A stretch of DNA of 64,000 bases from Cyanobacteriota bacterium (GCA_019751815.1 JAIEMW010000001.1:752197-816196); one strand, 5' to 3'; shown: positions 18,063 to 26,810, counted from the first letter of the stretch. Translations and numbers: made by a program. Notes: a model not told the origin generated them from the letters alone.

Positions 18063-18254
18063 ATGGAAGGTCTCTACTTTTTAGCTGGTTTAACCCCTGT
18101 GGCAGTTGCCGGAACAAATGCGTTGAAAAGATTCGCCGGTGCTGTTCAAGCCCCCGTTACCCAAAAGCCACTTGCTGACCTTAATGCACCTGCTCCTCAA
18201 TTCGGTAACGCCTTCACCAGCTTTGGAAACCAACGGTTGAATGTCTGGGCCTAG
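18063..18254 (+). CDS. Small 63-residue protein with two FG motifs
   Basis: From the ATG at 18063 (an in-frame GTG at 18054 is the alternative) this encodes MEGLYFLAGLTPVAVAG and continues through a proline/alanine-rich stretch with QFGN (46-49) and SFGN (53-56). A strong promoter lies about 175 bp upstream and an excellent terminator 125 bp downstream, so the unit is a self-contained transcript, which supports a real gene despite its length. The N-terminus is mildly hydrophobic. Function is unknown. Confidence 0.55.
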   Translation: MEGLYFLAGLTPVAVAGTNALKRFAGAVQAPVTQKPLADLNAPAPQFGNAFTSFGNQRLNVWA

Positions 18255-18378
18255 CCCACACATTATACCTCCCCCAAAAAAACAATTTTTTCTCTCTCAA
18301 TACACACACACATATATATTTCTCCTCACTCTATCGATATAAATTTTTTCCCCTCACACACTCCATAGAACTCACAGT

Positions 18379-18407
18379 CCCGGTTAATCGTAACCGGGCT
18401 TTTTTTT
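18379..18407 (+). terminator. Rho-independent terminator
   Basis: A perfect 8-bp stem CCCGGTTA (18379-18386) and TAACCGGG (18391-18398) with loop ATCG is followed by C and eight T residues. It ends the transcript of the 63-residue protein and separates it from the convergent gene at 18422. Confidence 0.9.
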
Positions 18408-18421
18408 GGTTATTTTGCTGA

Positions 18422-18835
18422 CTACTTTGGCAGTAAGGCTGTGCCCGCATCGGTCAGTTCAAAGACAAACAGGGTGCTCTTCTTCCCAAGAGAGAATAGA
18501 CGCATATTTTCTGGATCATTAAACGGCAGTTTCCGAATGAGCCCAAATCCCATGGCGGTTTTCACAGCGGATGTCAGTCCTGCGTTTAAAACGGTGGGAG
18601 CAAGTGTTGATTCCCGCAAGCTTGGCATTCGGTCTGCTAAGCAGGTGAACCCTGCAGCTTCGGACGTGCTGAAAGGGGTTTGCACTGCTTCTAGAATCAT
18701 TTTTCCCGTGATATCTGGCAATTGAGGTAACGTTTGCGCCAAAAAATCGGTAGGATTTGTGCCAAAGCGGGGTGCGGTAGCAGCTGAGGGAGCTGGCTTG
18801 ATAAAAACGGCAGGACGGGCAGCGGCAATATGCAT
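18422..18835 (-). CDS. Unknown protein with RFGT motif and winged-helix-like end
   Basis: This 137-residue protein has an alanine/proline-rich N-terminus carrying APRFGTNP (RFGT at 23-26). The C-terminal part (residues 75-135) contains LTSAVKTAMGFGLIRKL, then LFVFELTDAGTALL, a pattern like a winged-helix recognition helix plus wing, but too weak to call. There is no signal peptide. It lies directly downstream of dnaB on the same strand (78-bp gap) and may share its transcript. Confidence 0.6.
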   Translation of the reverse strand: MHIAAARPAVFIKPAPSAATAPRFGTNPTDFLAQTLPQLPDITGKMILEAVQTPFSTSEAAGFTCLADRMPSLRESTLAPTVLNAGLTSAVKTAMGFGLIRKLPFNDPENMRLFSLGKKSTLFVFELTDAGTALLPK

Positions 18836-18913
18836 TTAATAGAATCCTTTTTAAAATTGACTTGAGACTTAAAACTCTTTTGAAGGGAAAAAATTGCCAC
18901 TCAACACTGCGAC

Positions 18914-20293
18914 TTAAAAAACGCGGGGTTTTTCTGGCGCTGGGTTTAAAAACTTGGTAATGCTATGACGAAACAGCAGTGTTACCTCGCCAACCGGGCC
19001 GTTTCTCTGTTTGGCAATAATAATGTCGGCGGTTCCTGGCTTCTCGGTTTCCTTGTTGTAATACTCATCCCGGTAGATAAACATCACAATATCCGCATCC
19101 TGCTCAATAGACCCTGATTCCCGGAGATCGCTCAGCATTGGTTTTTTATCTTGTCTGCTTTCCACCGCACGTGAAAGCTGAGACAGTGCCATAACAGGAA
19201 CTTTTAGCTCTCTGGCAATGCTTTTTAAGCCCCGAGAAATGGCCGAAATCTCCTGTACCCGGTTATCAGAATGATGTCCCCCCGAGCGCGATTCCATGAG
19301 CTGCAAATAGTCGATCACAATCAAGCCCAGTTGGCCGTCGGTTTCCACCATCAATTTCCGGGCCTTGGCCCGCAGTTCCATCACAGACATCCCCGGGGTG
19401 TCGTCTATATAGATAGGGGCATCGCCCAACTTCCCCATGGCCATCGATAGTTTTTGGAAATCTTTCTCGGTGATATTGCCGGTTCGGATACGCTGAGCGT
19501 CGATTTCGGCCTCAGAACACAGAATCCGCTGAACCAGCTGCTCTTTGCTCATCTCCAAGCTAAACATTAAAACTGGCAAGTTTTCTCTCAGTGCAATATG
19601 AGAGAGCATGTTGAGACAAAACGAGGTTTTTCCCATCGAAGGGCGGGCGGCCAGAATCAAGAGATCCGACTTTTGAAGCCCTGAGGTGTATGAATCCAGG
19701 TCATAGTAGCCGGTCGACACCCCCATGAGGGACCCTTTATTGGCGTGCCGTTCTTCAATCTGCTCAAAGGTGATCGGCAACACATCTTTAATATGGTTGA
19801 GATCATCCGGCATCCCTTGCTGAGCCAGCTGAAAAATGGACTGCTGGGCTTTATCAAGGGCGGATTCCGCATCATCGGCTTCAAAGGCGTTCTCTACAAT
19901 CTCTGTCCCGGTCTGAATCAGGTGCCTGAGAATGGATTTATCGCGAATAATTTCTGCGTAATACTGAATATTGGCCGTGGTCGCAATCGATAAAGCCAAA
20001 TCATTGACGTAGGAGCGTCCTCCCACCACATCCAGTAAATCTTGGTCTTTCAGCCACTCAGAGACCGTAATAATATCGACCGGCTCGCTTTTCTCAAACA
20101 GGGCCAGCACGGCTTCATAAATAATATGATGGGCCTGACGGTAGAAATCCGTTGGTTTTACAATTTCAACCACCCGGGTCAGGGCGTCCACATCCACCAA
20201 CACACCACCCAAAACGGCTTGTTCCGCCTCCAGGCTTTGGGGGGGCACGCGTTCAAAAGGATGCTCTAAGGCTTGCACTGCCATCGCATTCAT
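18914..20293 (-). CDS. dnaB: Replicative DNA helicase DnaB
   Basis: This 459-residue protein has the typical DnaB length and layout: an N-terminal helical domain beginning RVPPQSLEAEQAVLGG, then a RecA-like motor with Walker A (ARPSMGKTSF) and Walker B (LIVIDYLQLM), and the C-terminal motif KQRNGPVGEV. It unwinds DNA at the replication fork as a hexamer. No intein is present. An alternative start at the second Met (MAVQALEHPFERV) is possible. Confidence 0.97.
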   Translation of the reverse strand: MNAMAVQALEHPFERVPPQSLEAEQAVLGGVLVDVDALTRVVEIVKPTDFYRQAHHIIYEAVLALFEKSEPVDIITVSEWLKDQDLLDVVGGRSYVNDLALSIATTANIQYYAEIIRDKSILRHLIQTGTEIVENAFEADDAESALDKAQQSIFQLAQQGMPDDLNHIKDVLPITFEQIEERHANKGSLMGVSTGYYDLDSYTSGLQKSDLLILAARPSMGKTSFCLNMLSHIALRENLPVLMFSLEMSKEQLVQRILCSEAEIDAQRIRTGNITEKDFQKLSMAMGKLGDAPIYIDDTPGMSVMELRAKARKLMVETDGQLGLIVIDYLQLMESRSGGHHSDNRVQEISAISRGLKSIARELKVPVMALSQLSRAVESRQDKKPMLSDLRESGSIEQDADIVMFIYRDEYYNKETEKPGTADIIIAKQRNGPVGEVTLLFRHSITKFLNPAPEKPRVF

Positions 20294-20576
20294 TTATAAA
20301 TTCACCTTAAATACAACCTTTATCTGAATATTGCTGGACAAGGGTTATTCTAACAAGCCCGTTCGCCCCCGTCTTCCATGTATGAATTAAGATTACAGGC
20401 GCTGTGCTGATTTCAGCGGGAATGAATATCCCTTATATATCAATTTTGTAACATTTGAAATTCTTAAGGCAATTTTAATATTTAGATTGTTTTTATTTCT
20501 GTACAGAAGTAATTCTTAATTTCCTATATTCCCAACCACCCAACACTCTATGTGATAGAAGAAGGAGATCAACGCA

Positions 20577-20906
20577 ATGGGTTTTGCAGCCAGTCAAGCA
20601 AGATACCTAATGTTGACTGCCCGGAAGAGTGACTTAGAACTCCAAGGTCAGTTTATCAACCAAGCCCGGATGGCACTTGCCAACATTACCGGTCAATTGT
20701 TCAACATCAGTGCTAACTTAGAACCAGAATCACCGGTGATGATCGCGCTTCAAGCTCGCATCGCGGCTCTGCAACAAATTGATAAAGCCCTTGAACTTCA
20801 ACTTCGTCGGGTTGATACCCAACGAGATGCAGTCCAAACCGAAATTGACGCTGTTCGTAAGGTTATTGGGAAGAACATCGCTTCTACCTTCAAAACTTTC
20901 GGATAA
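20577..20906 (+). CDS. Small all-helical protein (109 aa), unknown
   Basis: The protein starts MGFAASQARYLMLTARKSDL and is predicted to be almost entirely helical, with a short break at NLEPESP and a long second helix (residues 58-98) of coiled-coil character. It ends STFKTFG. A strong ribosome site (AAGGAG, 8 bases before the ATG) suggests good expression. The opening ASQARYLMLTARKSDLE resembles, from memory, unknown proteins in Melainabacteria and Elusimicrobia; this needs a search. It has the size and shape of an exported helical-hairpin protein, but no known secretion signal is present. It is followed 134 bp later by the Gly-rich gene. Confidence 0.75.
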   Translation: MGFAASQARYLMLTARKSDLELQGQFINQARMALANITGQLFNISANLEPESPVMIALQARIAALQQIDKALELQLRRVDTQRDAVQTEIDAVRKVIGKNIASTFKTFG

Positions 20907-21040
20907 TCTCACGTCAAATTTCGTCTCACAGTTCCTCGTTCATTCGAACTCCAAGAAATTTTCGTTCAAGATTCCCATCTCACTCAAGAGCAATCAATTT
21001 TTAAGCAATAGCCTTTTATAAGCGCAAAGGAGAGCTTCAA

Positions 21041-21514
21041 ATGTCTTTCGGATTTCCACAACAACAAAGCTATTATGGCTACGGCGGTGGTTACGGCGGT
21101 GGCGGTGGCTACTCCAACCCAGCCCAACTTGCCAGACCGTTTGATTACGGTAGTTACGGATTCTTTTTTGAGAACGGTGGCCTTCCTGGTATGGATAACC
21201 GTTTCCAATACACTTCAGCAGCCGATTCATCCATGATCAACCTGTTGCTCTTCAACTCAGCAGGGATCACAACCGGAACCCGGATGACCTACACCGGTGG
21301 ATTACCCGGTCCTTTATTCCTCGGCTTCCCCTTCTTTAACCCCAATGCGTTCTTAAACGGACAAAGTGGTCAGAACGCCGGCATGTACCCTAACTCCCTT
21401 GGTATTAACTACGGTGGTTACGGGCAAGGCTTCGGCGGCGGTTTCGGCCAAGGCTTCGGCGGTGGCTACGGCCAAGGCTTCGGCGGCGGTTATGGTGGCG
21501 GATACGGCTGGTAA
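21041..21514 (+). CDS. Gly/Tyr-rich repeat protein
   Basis: This 157-residue protein is of low complexity at both ends. The N-terminus has YYGYGGGYGGGGGY; the last 30 residues are tandem GQGFGGGF and GQGFGGGY repeats ending GGYGW. The middle 90 residues are less repetitive (NPAQLARPFDYGSYGFFF, LLFNSAGITTGTRMTY). Repeat codons vary between GGT and GGC, which helps keep the DNA stable. It has a good ribosome site (AAAGGAGAG). Such compositions are found in surface, adhesive or phase-separating proteins. It is likely cotranscribed with the helical protein at 20577. Confidence 0.75.
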   Translation: MSFGFPQQQSYYGYGGGYGGGGGYSNPAQLARPFDYGSYGFFFENGGLPGMDNRFQYTSAADSSMINLLLFNSAGITTGTRMTYTGGLPGPLFLGFPFFNPNAFLNGQSGQNAGMYPNSLGINYGGYGQGFGGGFGQGFGGGYGQGFGGGYGGGYGW

Positions 21515-21591
21515 CAGCCCTTCACCCAGGAAAGACATCCCTCTTTCCACAAACCACTAAATTCTATCAATATAACGTATTGACTGGCTTT

Positions 21592-21626
21592 AACGCACTC
21601 ACTCCAACTGGAATGGGTGCGTTTTT
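21592..21626 (+). terminator. Rho-independent terminator
   Basis: A long stem begins AACGCAC (21592-21598) and closes with GTGCGTT (21617-21623), extended inward to ACTCCA/TGGAAT with one mismatch, and is followed by TTTTT. It ends the helical/Gly-rich transcript and faces the bL25 gene. Confidence 0.85.
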
Positions 21627-21643
21627 ATTGGAACCAAAAAGAC

Positions 21644-22042
21644 TTAGGCGGGAACAGCGGCTTTTTTGCTAGAAGCTTTTTTCGCAGAAGCTGGTTTGCC
21701 GGCCACCTGAGCGGAATTTCTGGCAGGTTTTTTGGCCGTCTCTGGACCGGCGGGGCTGATCTGTAAAAACTCAATTGAGATAAGCTCGTCTTTCACGCTG
21801 GTCACTTGCAGCTTGTGGGCTTTGGCGACAATGGGGCTGCCGTTATAATCAATGCCTTCAAAGCAATACTCACGAGTGCCTTTGGCATAGGTGGTGACAA
21901 ATTCTTTGGTTTTCACCTGAATAGAGCGAGATTCAATATTTTTACCGTACAGTGTGGCCGGAGTGAACCCAGCGGCACGAAGCTGACGGGGATTGAGCGT
22001 GTTATCACGTTCTGTTACAGCAATAGGGGTGGGACTGGACAT
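21644..22042 (-). CDS. rplY: Ribosomal protein bL25 (short form with Ala/Lys tail)
   Basis: The 132-residue protein from the ATG at 22042 has the bL25 pattern LRAAGFTPATLYGKN and the beta-barrel region VKTKEFVTTYAKGTREY. The last 35 residues are an Ala/Lys-rich tail. bL25 binds 5S rRNA. The long CTC-type C-terminal domain is absent. A longer upstream reading (to 22276) is not needed, since the ATG lies at the conserved N-terminus. Confidence 0.85.
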   Translation of the reverse strand: MSSPTPIAVTERDNTLNPRQLRAAGFTPATLYGKNIESRSIQVKTKEFVTTYAKGTREYCFEGIDYNGSPIVAKAHKLQVTSVKDELISIEFLQISPAGPETAKKPARNSAQVAGKPASAKKASSKKAAVPA

Positions 22043-22112
22043 GATCGTATAAACTCCAAAAATGTTGCGTGTTTTAAGGTTATCGCAAGGGGAAACAAGC
22101 GTCAAGCACGGC

Positions 22113-22898
22113 TCAAGGTTCTGCTTTGGGGGCTTCCTCATCTGGCACAATAAAATGATCCGGCAGGCACAGGAGTTCGCGTCGAATGGGTTTCCCAGCG
22201 GGCAGTATTGTCGCTTCAGCCGCAACCCCAGCAGGCCAATCATTGGGATGGGATGCCGTCCAGGGCAATAATTCAATCACTTTGCTAGGGAGTTCTACTT
22301 CCTCACCAGGCCCCAAAACAGGCAGTGTTAGCGTTTGGGTAAAATACGGCTCCCAACGGGCCATCCGCATCAGATAGTCCACATCGGTGATCAAAGTTTC
22401 CGGGTCAACCCTCAGTGGACCGCGTTTGATCTGTATGCGAAGTAGCACCTTGGGGCTTAAAAGTGCCGTCGTGCGTTGATTGGCCAGATGGACCTTGACC
22501 CGAAAGATCCATGGGTGAGGAGCCCCTTGCACCGCCCAGCGTGAAAATGGACTCTCCAGAGAAGCCGCCTGATAAGCTTTTTTGGCAAGCAGGATTTTAT
22601 CAGCCACGCATGGTGGCCGGGTATGGGTGGTTTCTCGCTGAGTGAGGCCTTGGTAATAGCGAACGTCGGCGTCGCTTTTGTAGTAAAACGTCACCCCCTC
22701 AATTTTAAGGGGCGGACCCAAGGGCTTTTTGCTTTTTTTAGCCCGAACATCCCCGGGTGGTGTCACGGATGATTGAACAATCCCCAATTTGGCAGGGGCT
22801 TTCACCGCATTTTGGGCTTGGGCTATTGTGCCAGCAGGTGCCAAGCACAGATAAATCAGCACAATCAGCCAAAAAGAACCCTTATGACAGGATCGCAT
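22113..22898 (-). CDS. Secreted protein, unknown
   Basis: The protein has 261 residues from the ATG at 22898 (MRSCHKGSFWLIVLIYLCL, a good signal peptide, probable cleavage after TIAQA); an in-frame ATG at 22940 would add 14. After cleavage there is a basic linker, then a globular region (residues 75-250) with beta-strand patterns such as WIFRVKVHLANQRTTALL and TQTLTLPVLGPGEEVELP. No family is recognised. It lies 70 bp upstream of bL25 on the same strand. Confidence 0.65.
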   Translation of the reverse strand: MRSCHKGSFWLIVLIYLCLAPAGTIAQAQNAVKAPAKLGIVQSSVTPPGDVRAKKSKKPLGPPLKIEGVTFYYKSDADVRYYQGLTQRETTHTRPPCVADKILLAKKAYQAASLESPFSRWAVQGAPHPWIFRVKVHLANQRTTALLSPKVLLRIQIKRGPLRVDPETLITDVDYLMRMARWEPYFTQTLTLPVLGPGEEVELPSKVIELLPWTASHPNDWPAGVAAEATILPAGKPIRRELLCLPDHFIVPDEEAPKAEP

Positions 22899-22940
22899 AA
22901 CCCGGGTCCCTATAAATGAACTGGATAAAAAAACGCGCAT

Positions 22941-23441
22941 GCGAAAAATCTATCCCGAATGTGCGCAAAAAAAAAGGAGCCGGTTGGCTCCTGTGATGTC
23001 TGTGTCTTGAGTCTAGGGGGAAACATAAAGAAGTATAGGGAGGTGTGTGTGGTTGAAAGCTGTGTCTTGAGGGTGTCGGCTGTCCTTTATTTGGACTTGC
23101 CTCACACTTAAATAAACACTTGGATATGCAAGATATTGCCTTAAGATATATCTTTTGTTACATTTCTCAATATTAAGAACAAAAACATGCTGCTTGTAAC
23201 TATCTGAAAACCCAGGCCTGGTTTGATAAAACCGGGATTGCAGTAAACATTTGTAACACCCATAGACCAAAAACCAAAAGCTCGAAGCAACACAGACGAT
23301 ACCTCCTGTGAAAGAGACTGAAAAAAAGGATTTTTCAGAGGGTATTTTTCAGAGCGGTTTATATATCAGCTCTTGCGGGTCTTAAAACACACAAATATCT
23401 ATGTCTCGTATCGCGTTTTTTTGAGAGAGGGTACTCATTAG
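22941..23441. other. 501-bp gap with a minus-strand terminator and no clear gene
   Basis: This gap lies between a secreted-protein gene (minus) and the TPR gene (plus). A strong minus-strand terminator sits at its left side (22966-22991), implying a transcript reading leftward from within the gap. A 50-codon minus-strand frame (23141-23293, GTG start, AGGAGG 8 bases before it) is the only small reading I find with a good ribosome site, at low confidence. An 11-base direct repeat ATTTTTCAGAG occurs twice near 23330-23355. The alternative is a small RNA. Confidence 0.4.
22966..22991 (-). terminator. Rho-independent terminator (minus strand)
   Basis: Stem GGAGCC and GGCTCC (22976-22981 and 22986-22991) has a 4-base loop. 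Read on the minus strand it is followed by nine T residues (22967-22975). No confirmed gene lies directly upstream of it on that strand. Confidence 0.85.
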
Positions 23442-25028
23442 ATGTTTATCAGCGATTCAACCCAATTTATTTCTCCAGAAGGAAGCCACTTCACCGTGCA
23501 ACAAGCTTCATCACTTGATAGTCAATTTTATGCGGCACTGAAAACCGCAGATTACTTGACGCACAAACATTTTGACGTCACCAACCCCAGCAATTTAATT
23601 GAGCAGGCACTCAATGAATACACCCGTGCCCTAGAAATGAACCCGGGCGCAGTGCATGTTCAAGGCAGAATGGCCAAACTGTTTTTAAAACAAGGCCATT
23701 ACGAAAAAGCCGAGCAGTGGGCGAAAAAAGTGCTCACCAAAGAATCGAGCAACAGCGATGCCTTATTTGTTCAAGGCTACTTAAGCTATAAAAAGCGCCA
23801 ATTTGAGAGCAGTATCAGCTTGTTATCCAAGGCGATTCAGGCCAAAGGCGGGCTAAGCAATAGCCGAACCCATTTCTGTTTGGGTTATGCGCTCAATGAG
23901 CATGCCCGGGGTAAGCAGCACAATTTTTTAACCCGACTGGCACTTCGCACACAATCTATCAGTGAATTTGCCACCGGCTTTTGCATGTTGTTGAGTGAAA
24001 ATGAACGTGTCCCCTTCAGCGCGGTACTCAAAATGTTGCCTGTTATTACCGATGCCTTCTGCAAAGAGCAAGCCGGTGATTACGCAGCAGCCCTCAACCA
24101 ACTGCTATCACTCTACGAAAAATTTAGCGGCATGCCCACCTTAATGGTGATGATTGGCAATCTCTACGCCAATAAAGGCAACTTTGATGAAGCCATTTTC
24201 TGGTTCCAAAAAGCGTTGCAAAGAGACCCCTGCAATGAGAATGCACTCAATCAACTCGCCCACATTTTGGAACAAGAAGGGCAATTTGAGTATGCCAATG
24301 AATATTACCAGCGTCTGAACAAACTTCAGCCCAACAATCCAGATGTCTTTTGCTGCTTGGCAAACACATTTTATATGAGCGGCAACATCGAAGAGGCCCT
24401 CAGACACTATAAAATGGCCCTACAATCCGGTCGTGGAAACGCCGAATGGCAGGCTAACATTGCCAGAACACTGGCAAAAATTTACCACGACCATTTCCAA
24501 AATCTCGATGCTGCCCAACTGGCATTACAATCCGCGATTGAATTTAGCCCCGAAGACACGGAAAGCTATATTCATCTGGGCGTGTTGTATTTTGAAAAAC
24601 AAGATTTTGAAAATGCAGAACTCACCTACCAACAGGCCATTCGGGTCAATCCCAACAATGCCCAATTGTTCTCCAGTCTGGGTTACCTAAAATGGATGAA
24701 CAATGACATTGAGCAAGCCGTCTCCCTTTACGAACACGCCATCCAGCTGGAACCACAATATGATATTCCGCACAATAATCTCGGCGTGATTTATATGGAT
24801 TACATTGGCAATATGCACAAAGCACAAGAACTCTTGCAACTTGCCACAGAACTCAATGAAACTTACGCACTGGCTTATTACAACCTTGGCCGTGTACACA
24901 GTTTTATGGGACAAAAACTCGAGGCCGCTGCGTGCTTCCAAAAAGCGCAGTACCTCAATGAATACACCAAAGAACTCGACACAGCAGAACTGGAAGACCG
25001 TATTAATCAACTCTTTAACAGTAACTAA
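23442..25028 (+). CDS. TPR repeat protein
   Basis: This 528-residue soluble protein consists largely of tetratricopeptide repeats, roughly nine to ten, from about residue 45 to the end. Clear units include GNFDEAIFWFQKALQRDP, GQFEYANEYYQRLNKLQP and NDIEQAVSLYEHAIQLEP. There is no signal peptide and no attached catalytic domain, so it probably acts as a cytoplasmic scaffold. Its position beside the flagellin array could hint at a motility or secretion link, but this is weak. A ribosome site (GAGAGAGGG) precedes the ATG. Confidence 0.9.
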   Translation: MFISDSTQFISPEGSHFTVQQASSLDSQFYAALKTADYLTHKHFDVTNPSNLIEQALNEYTRALEMNPGAVHVQGRMAKLFLKQGHYEKAEQWAKKVLTKESSNSDALFVQGYLSYKKRQFESSISLLSKAIQAKGGLSNSRTHFCLGYALNEHARGKQHNFLTRLALRTQSISEFATGFCMLLSENERVPFSAVLKMLPVITDAFCKEQAGDYAAALNQLLSLYEKFSGMPTLMVMIGNLYANKGNFDEAIFWFQKALQRDPCNENALNQLAHILEQEGQFEYANEYYQRLNKLQPNNPDVFCCLANTFYMSGNIEEALRHYKMALQSGRGNAEWQANIARTLAKIYHDHFQNLDAAQLALQSAIEFSPEDTESYIHLGVLYFEKQDFENAELTYQQAIRVNPNNAQLFSSLGYLKWMNNDIEQAVSLYEHAIQLEPQYDIPHNNLGVIYMDYIGNMHKAQELLQLATELNETYALAYYNLGRVHSFMGQKLEAAACFQKAQYLNEYTKELDTAELEDRINQLFNSN

Positions 25029-25061
25029 CAATTTTTTCGCGATAACATCTACTTCACTGAT

Positions 25062-25115
25062 ATCCCAACCCATTTCTAACGTATGTATCTCACGGTGGTA
25101 ACGGTTGGGATTTTT
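25062..25115 (+). terminator. Rho-independent terminator of the TPR gene
   Basis: A perfect 9-bp stem ATCCCAACC (25062-25070) and GGTTGGGAT (25103-25111) with a 32-base loop is followed by TTTTTCTTTT. Confidence 0.8.
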
Positions 25116-25157
25116 CTTTTCTTCTTGTTATGATTTTCCTGCATCCCCCTTGTTGAT

Positions 25158-25242
25158 GGAAGTGATCCGAATGGTGAGGGAGCCGCCTCGAAAGCGGTTG
25201 CCCCGAAAGGGGTTGCAGGTTCGAGTCCTGTCACTTCCGCCA
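25158..25242 (+). tRNA. tRNA-Ser (anticodon CGA)
   Basis: Acceptor GGAAGTG pairs with CACTTCC, then discriminator G and encoded CCA. The anticodon loop CTCGAAA gives CGA, reading UCG. A long variable arm (GCCCCGAAAGGGGT region) and a T arm with GGTTCGAGTCC are present. The sequences just outside the tRNA (CCCCCTTGTTG before and CAACAGGGGG after) can pair and extend the acceptor stem in the precursor. Confidence 0.95.
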
Positions 25243-25273
25243 ACAGGGGGGATTTTCATTGTCATATTTTCCC

Positions 25274-25314
25274 AAAAGAAAATGGGGGAAGGCCCATCCG
25301 TTGGGCCAACCCCC
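25274..25314 (-). terminator. Terminator of flagellin gene 1
   Basis: On the minus strand a stem GGGGG..GGCCCA with TGGGCC..CCCCC (25284-25314) is followed by ATTTTCTTTT. Two unpaired T-T positions interrupt it. Confidence 0.75.
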
Positions 25315-25379
25315 TGGGTTGGAAAAATGAGTGGTTTATTGTCGTAGGAAAAAGGAACTTATTCGATAGAAACTGAGCT

Positions 25380-26231
25380 TTAATTGCCGAGCAATTTGAG
25401 CGCCAGCTGTGGAATTTGGTTGGCTTGGGTCAAGATAGAAGCGGAAGCCTGTTGTAGAATCTGGTTCCGTGTTAGGTTGGCACTTTCTGCCGCCACATCC
25501 ACGTTACGGATTCTGGCTTCTGCTGCACTAAAGTTTTCGTTACTGATTTGAACGTTGGCCAGAGAGCTTTGCAGACGGTTGGTAAAAGCTCCAAGTGTGG
25601 CTCGCTTGGTTAACAAGGCACTTAAAGCAGTATCCACTTTGGTGATATAACTTTGAATCGCCGAGTTATCCGTAAATTGACCAGTCGCAGCAGAGAGATT
25701 AATACCACTGGCAGTCGTACTGGTGTTACCCAAACCACTAGAGATATCAATTCTATCCAGGGCATTATTGGCATTGGCACCCACTTGGATATAGAAATTG
25801 GCAGGGACCGATGAGCCCAGAAGATTGACACCATTGAATGAGGTGGCACTGGCAATTCGATCAACATCATTGCGAAGTTGGTCAATTTCATTTTCAATCG
25901 CGGTTCTTTGTGCGGTTGCGTTAGCATCGTTGGCAGCTTGCACAGTGAGTTCACGAACACGCTGAAGGTTATCTGTGATGGTTTGATAGGCACCATCAGC
26001 CAAATTCAGCAAGTTGATACCATCTTGAGTGTTGTCAGCTGCTTTACTGGTACCGCGGATTTGGGCTCTGAATAATTCTGAAATTTGGAGGCCTGCAGCA
26101 TCATCTCCTGCTCGGTTAATTCTGAGTCCAGAGGATAAACGCTCCAAAGAACGGGATAAATTGTTGCCGTTAATCGATAAATGACGTTGTGCATTTAATG
26201 AACTGGCATTGGTATTAATGGTAATAGGCAT
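25380..26231 (-). CDS. Flagellin 1
   Basis: This 283-residue flagellin starts MPITINTNASSLNAQRHLS and ends IPQLALKLLGN, the paired N- and C-terminal coiled-coil regions that pack in the filament. Conserved stretches include SLERLSSGLRINRAGDDAAGL and the C-terminal RIRNVDVAAESANLTRNQIL. The surface domains are minimal, so it is a short flagellin of D0-D1 type with a small insert. It is one of four paralogues here, each with its own terminator and long leader, and is less similar to genes 2 and 3 than those are to each other. Confidence 0.95.
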   Translation of the reverse strand: MPITINTNASSLNAQRHLSINGNNLSRSLERLSSGLRINRAGDDAAGLQISELFRAQIRGTSKAADNTQDGINLLNLADGAYQTITDNLQRVRELTVQAANDANATAQRTAIENEIDQLRNDVDRIASATSFNGVNLLGSSVPANFYIQVGANANNALDRIDISSGLGNTSTTASGINLSAATGQFTDNSAIQSYITKVDTALSALLTKRATLGAFTNRLQSSLANVQISNENFSAAEARIRNVDVAAESANLTRNQILQQASASILTQANQIPQLALKLLGN

Positions 26232-26810
26232 GGGTATTTCTCCTACTTATTATCTATTTAAGGGCTACACTCATTGACCCCTCGGTGAATTCACTCAAGA
26301 CGAAGCTAATGGGGATCCAATCAATTCAACAATCCGTGCGTCATTGATTGGCCATCGATCCGTCAAGGGTGACCGGGTGCCATTCCAACCTATCTGAAGC
26401 GCCCTCTAGATAAGAGAACCAGTCGTAAGACTATTTCTGAAGAGAGAAATCCGTGAATTCTGTATTCGATATCTCTATTTCAGAAATCGCTTCTGATAGA
26501 TTATTCGGTTATGTTATGTGGTTGGTATTACGACAATCACTCGCGATGGTCCATCTAGTGATATTTCTAGAGACGACCACGTGAATTTCTTGTTTGGTTG
26601 TGTTGTTTATCTTCGGTTTATCTTCACAGGAGGTATCGGACTCAGTATCCACTTGCTTGATTCCCCTCCTCCATGCGGAGGATAAAGTGCTCTTAGTCCA
26701 ATAGCGGTAACTTAGGTATAGTCATAATTGTAGGATTTTTTCGACTTAAGAAAAAAAGGGGGAGATTCCGATTGGAACCACCCCCGAAGGTTGGAAAATG
26801 AGTGATTGAA
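26232..26810. other. 579-bp leader region upstream of flagellin 1
   Basis: I see no gene here. It holds the ribosome site of flagellin 1 (AGGAG, minus strand), an inverted repeat ATTTCTGAA/TTCAGAAAT near 26433-26490, a CTCC-ATGC-GGAG hairpin near 26668, and the terminator of flagellin 2 at its right end. The promoter could not be fixed; a sigma-28-like element is only weakly suggested around 26500-26520. Confidence 0.5.
26751..26785 (-). terminator. Terminator of flagellin gene 2
   Basis: On the minus strand a stem GGGGGTGGTTCC with GGAATCTCCCCC is followed by seven T residues. The same sequence recurs downstream of flagellin 3, so the terminator was duplicated with the gene. Confidence 0.85.

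Noticed and set aside
23013..23270. 85-codon minus-strand frame upstream of the 22966 terminator
   Set aside because: It has no ribosome site and an unlikely composition; the 50-codon frame at 23141-23293 is a better, still weak, candidate.
26500..26530. Sigma-28 promoter for flagellin 1
   Set aside because: The AACCGAATAA box is off consensus and has no well-spaced TAAA, so it was not annotated.
23297..26638. 16-base sequence TTCACAGGAGGTATCG shared in opposite orientation at 23297-23312 and 26623-26638
   Set aside because: In 64 kb about one such 16-base match is expected by chance, and half of it is a Shine-Dalgarno.
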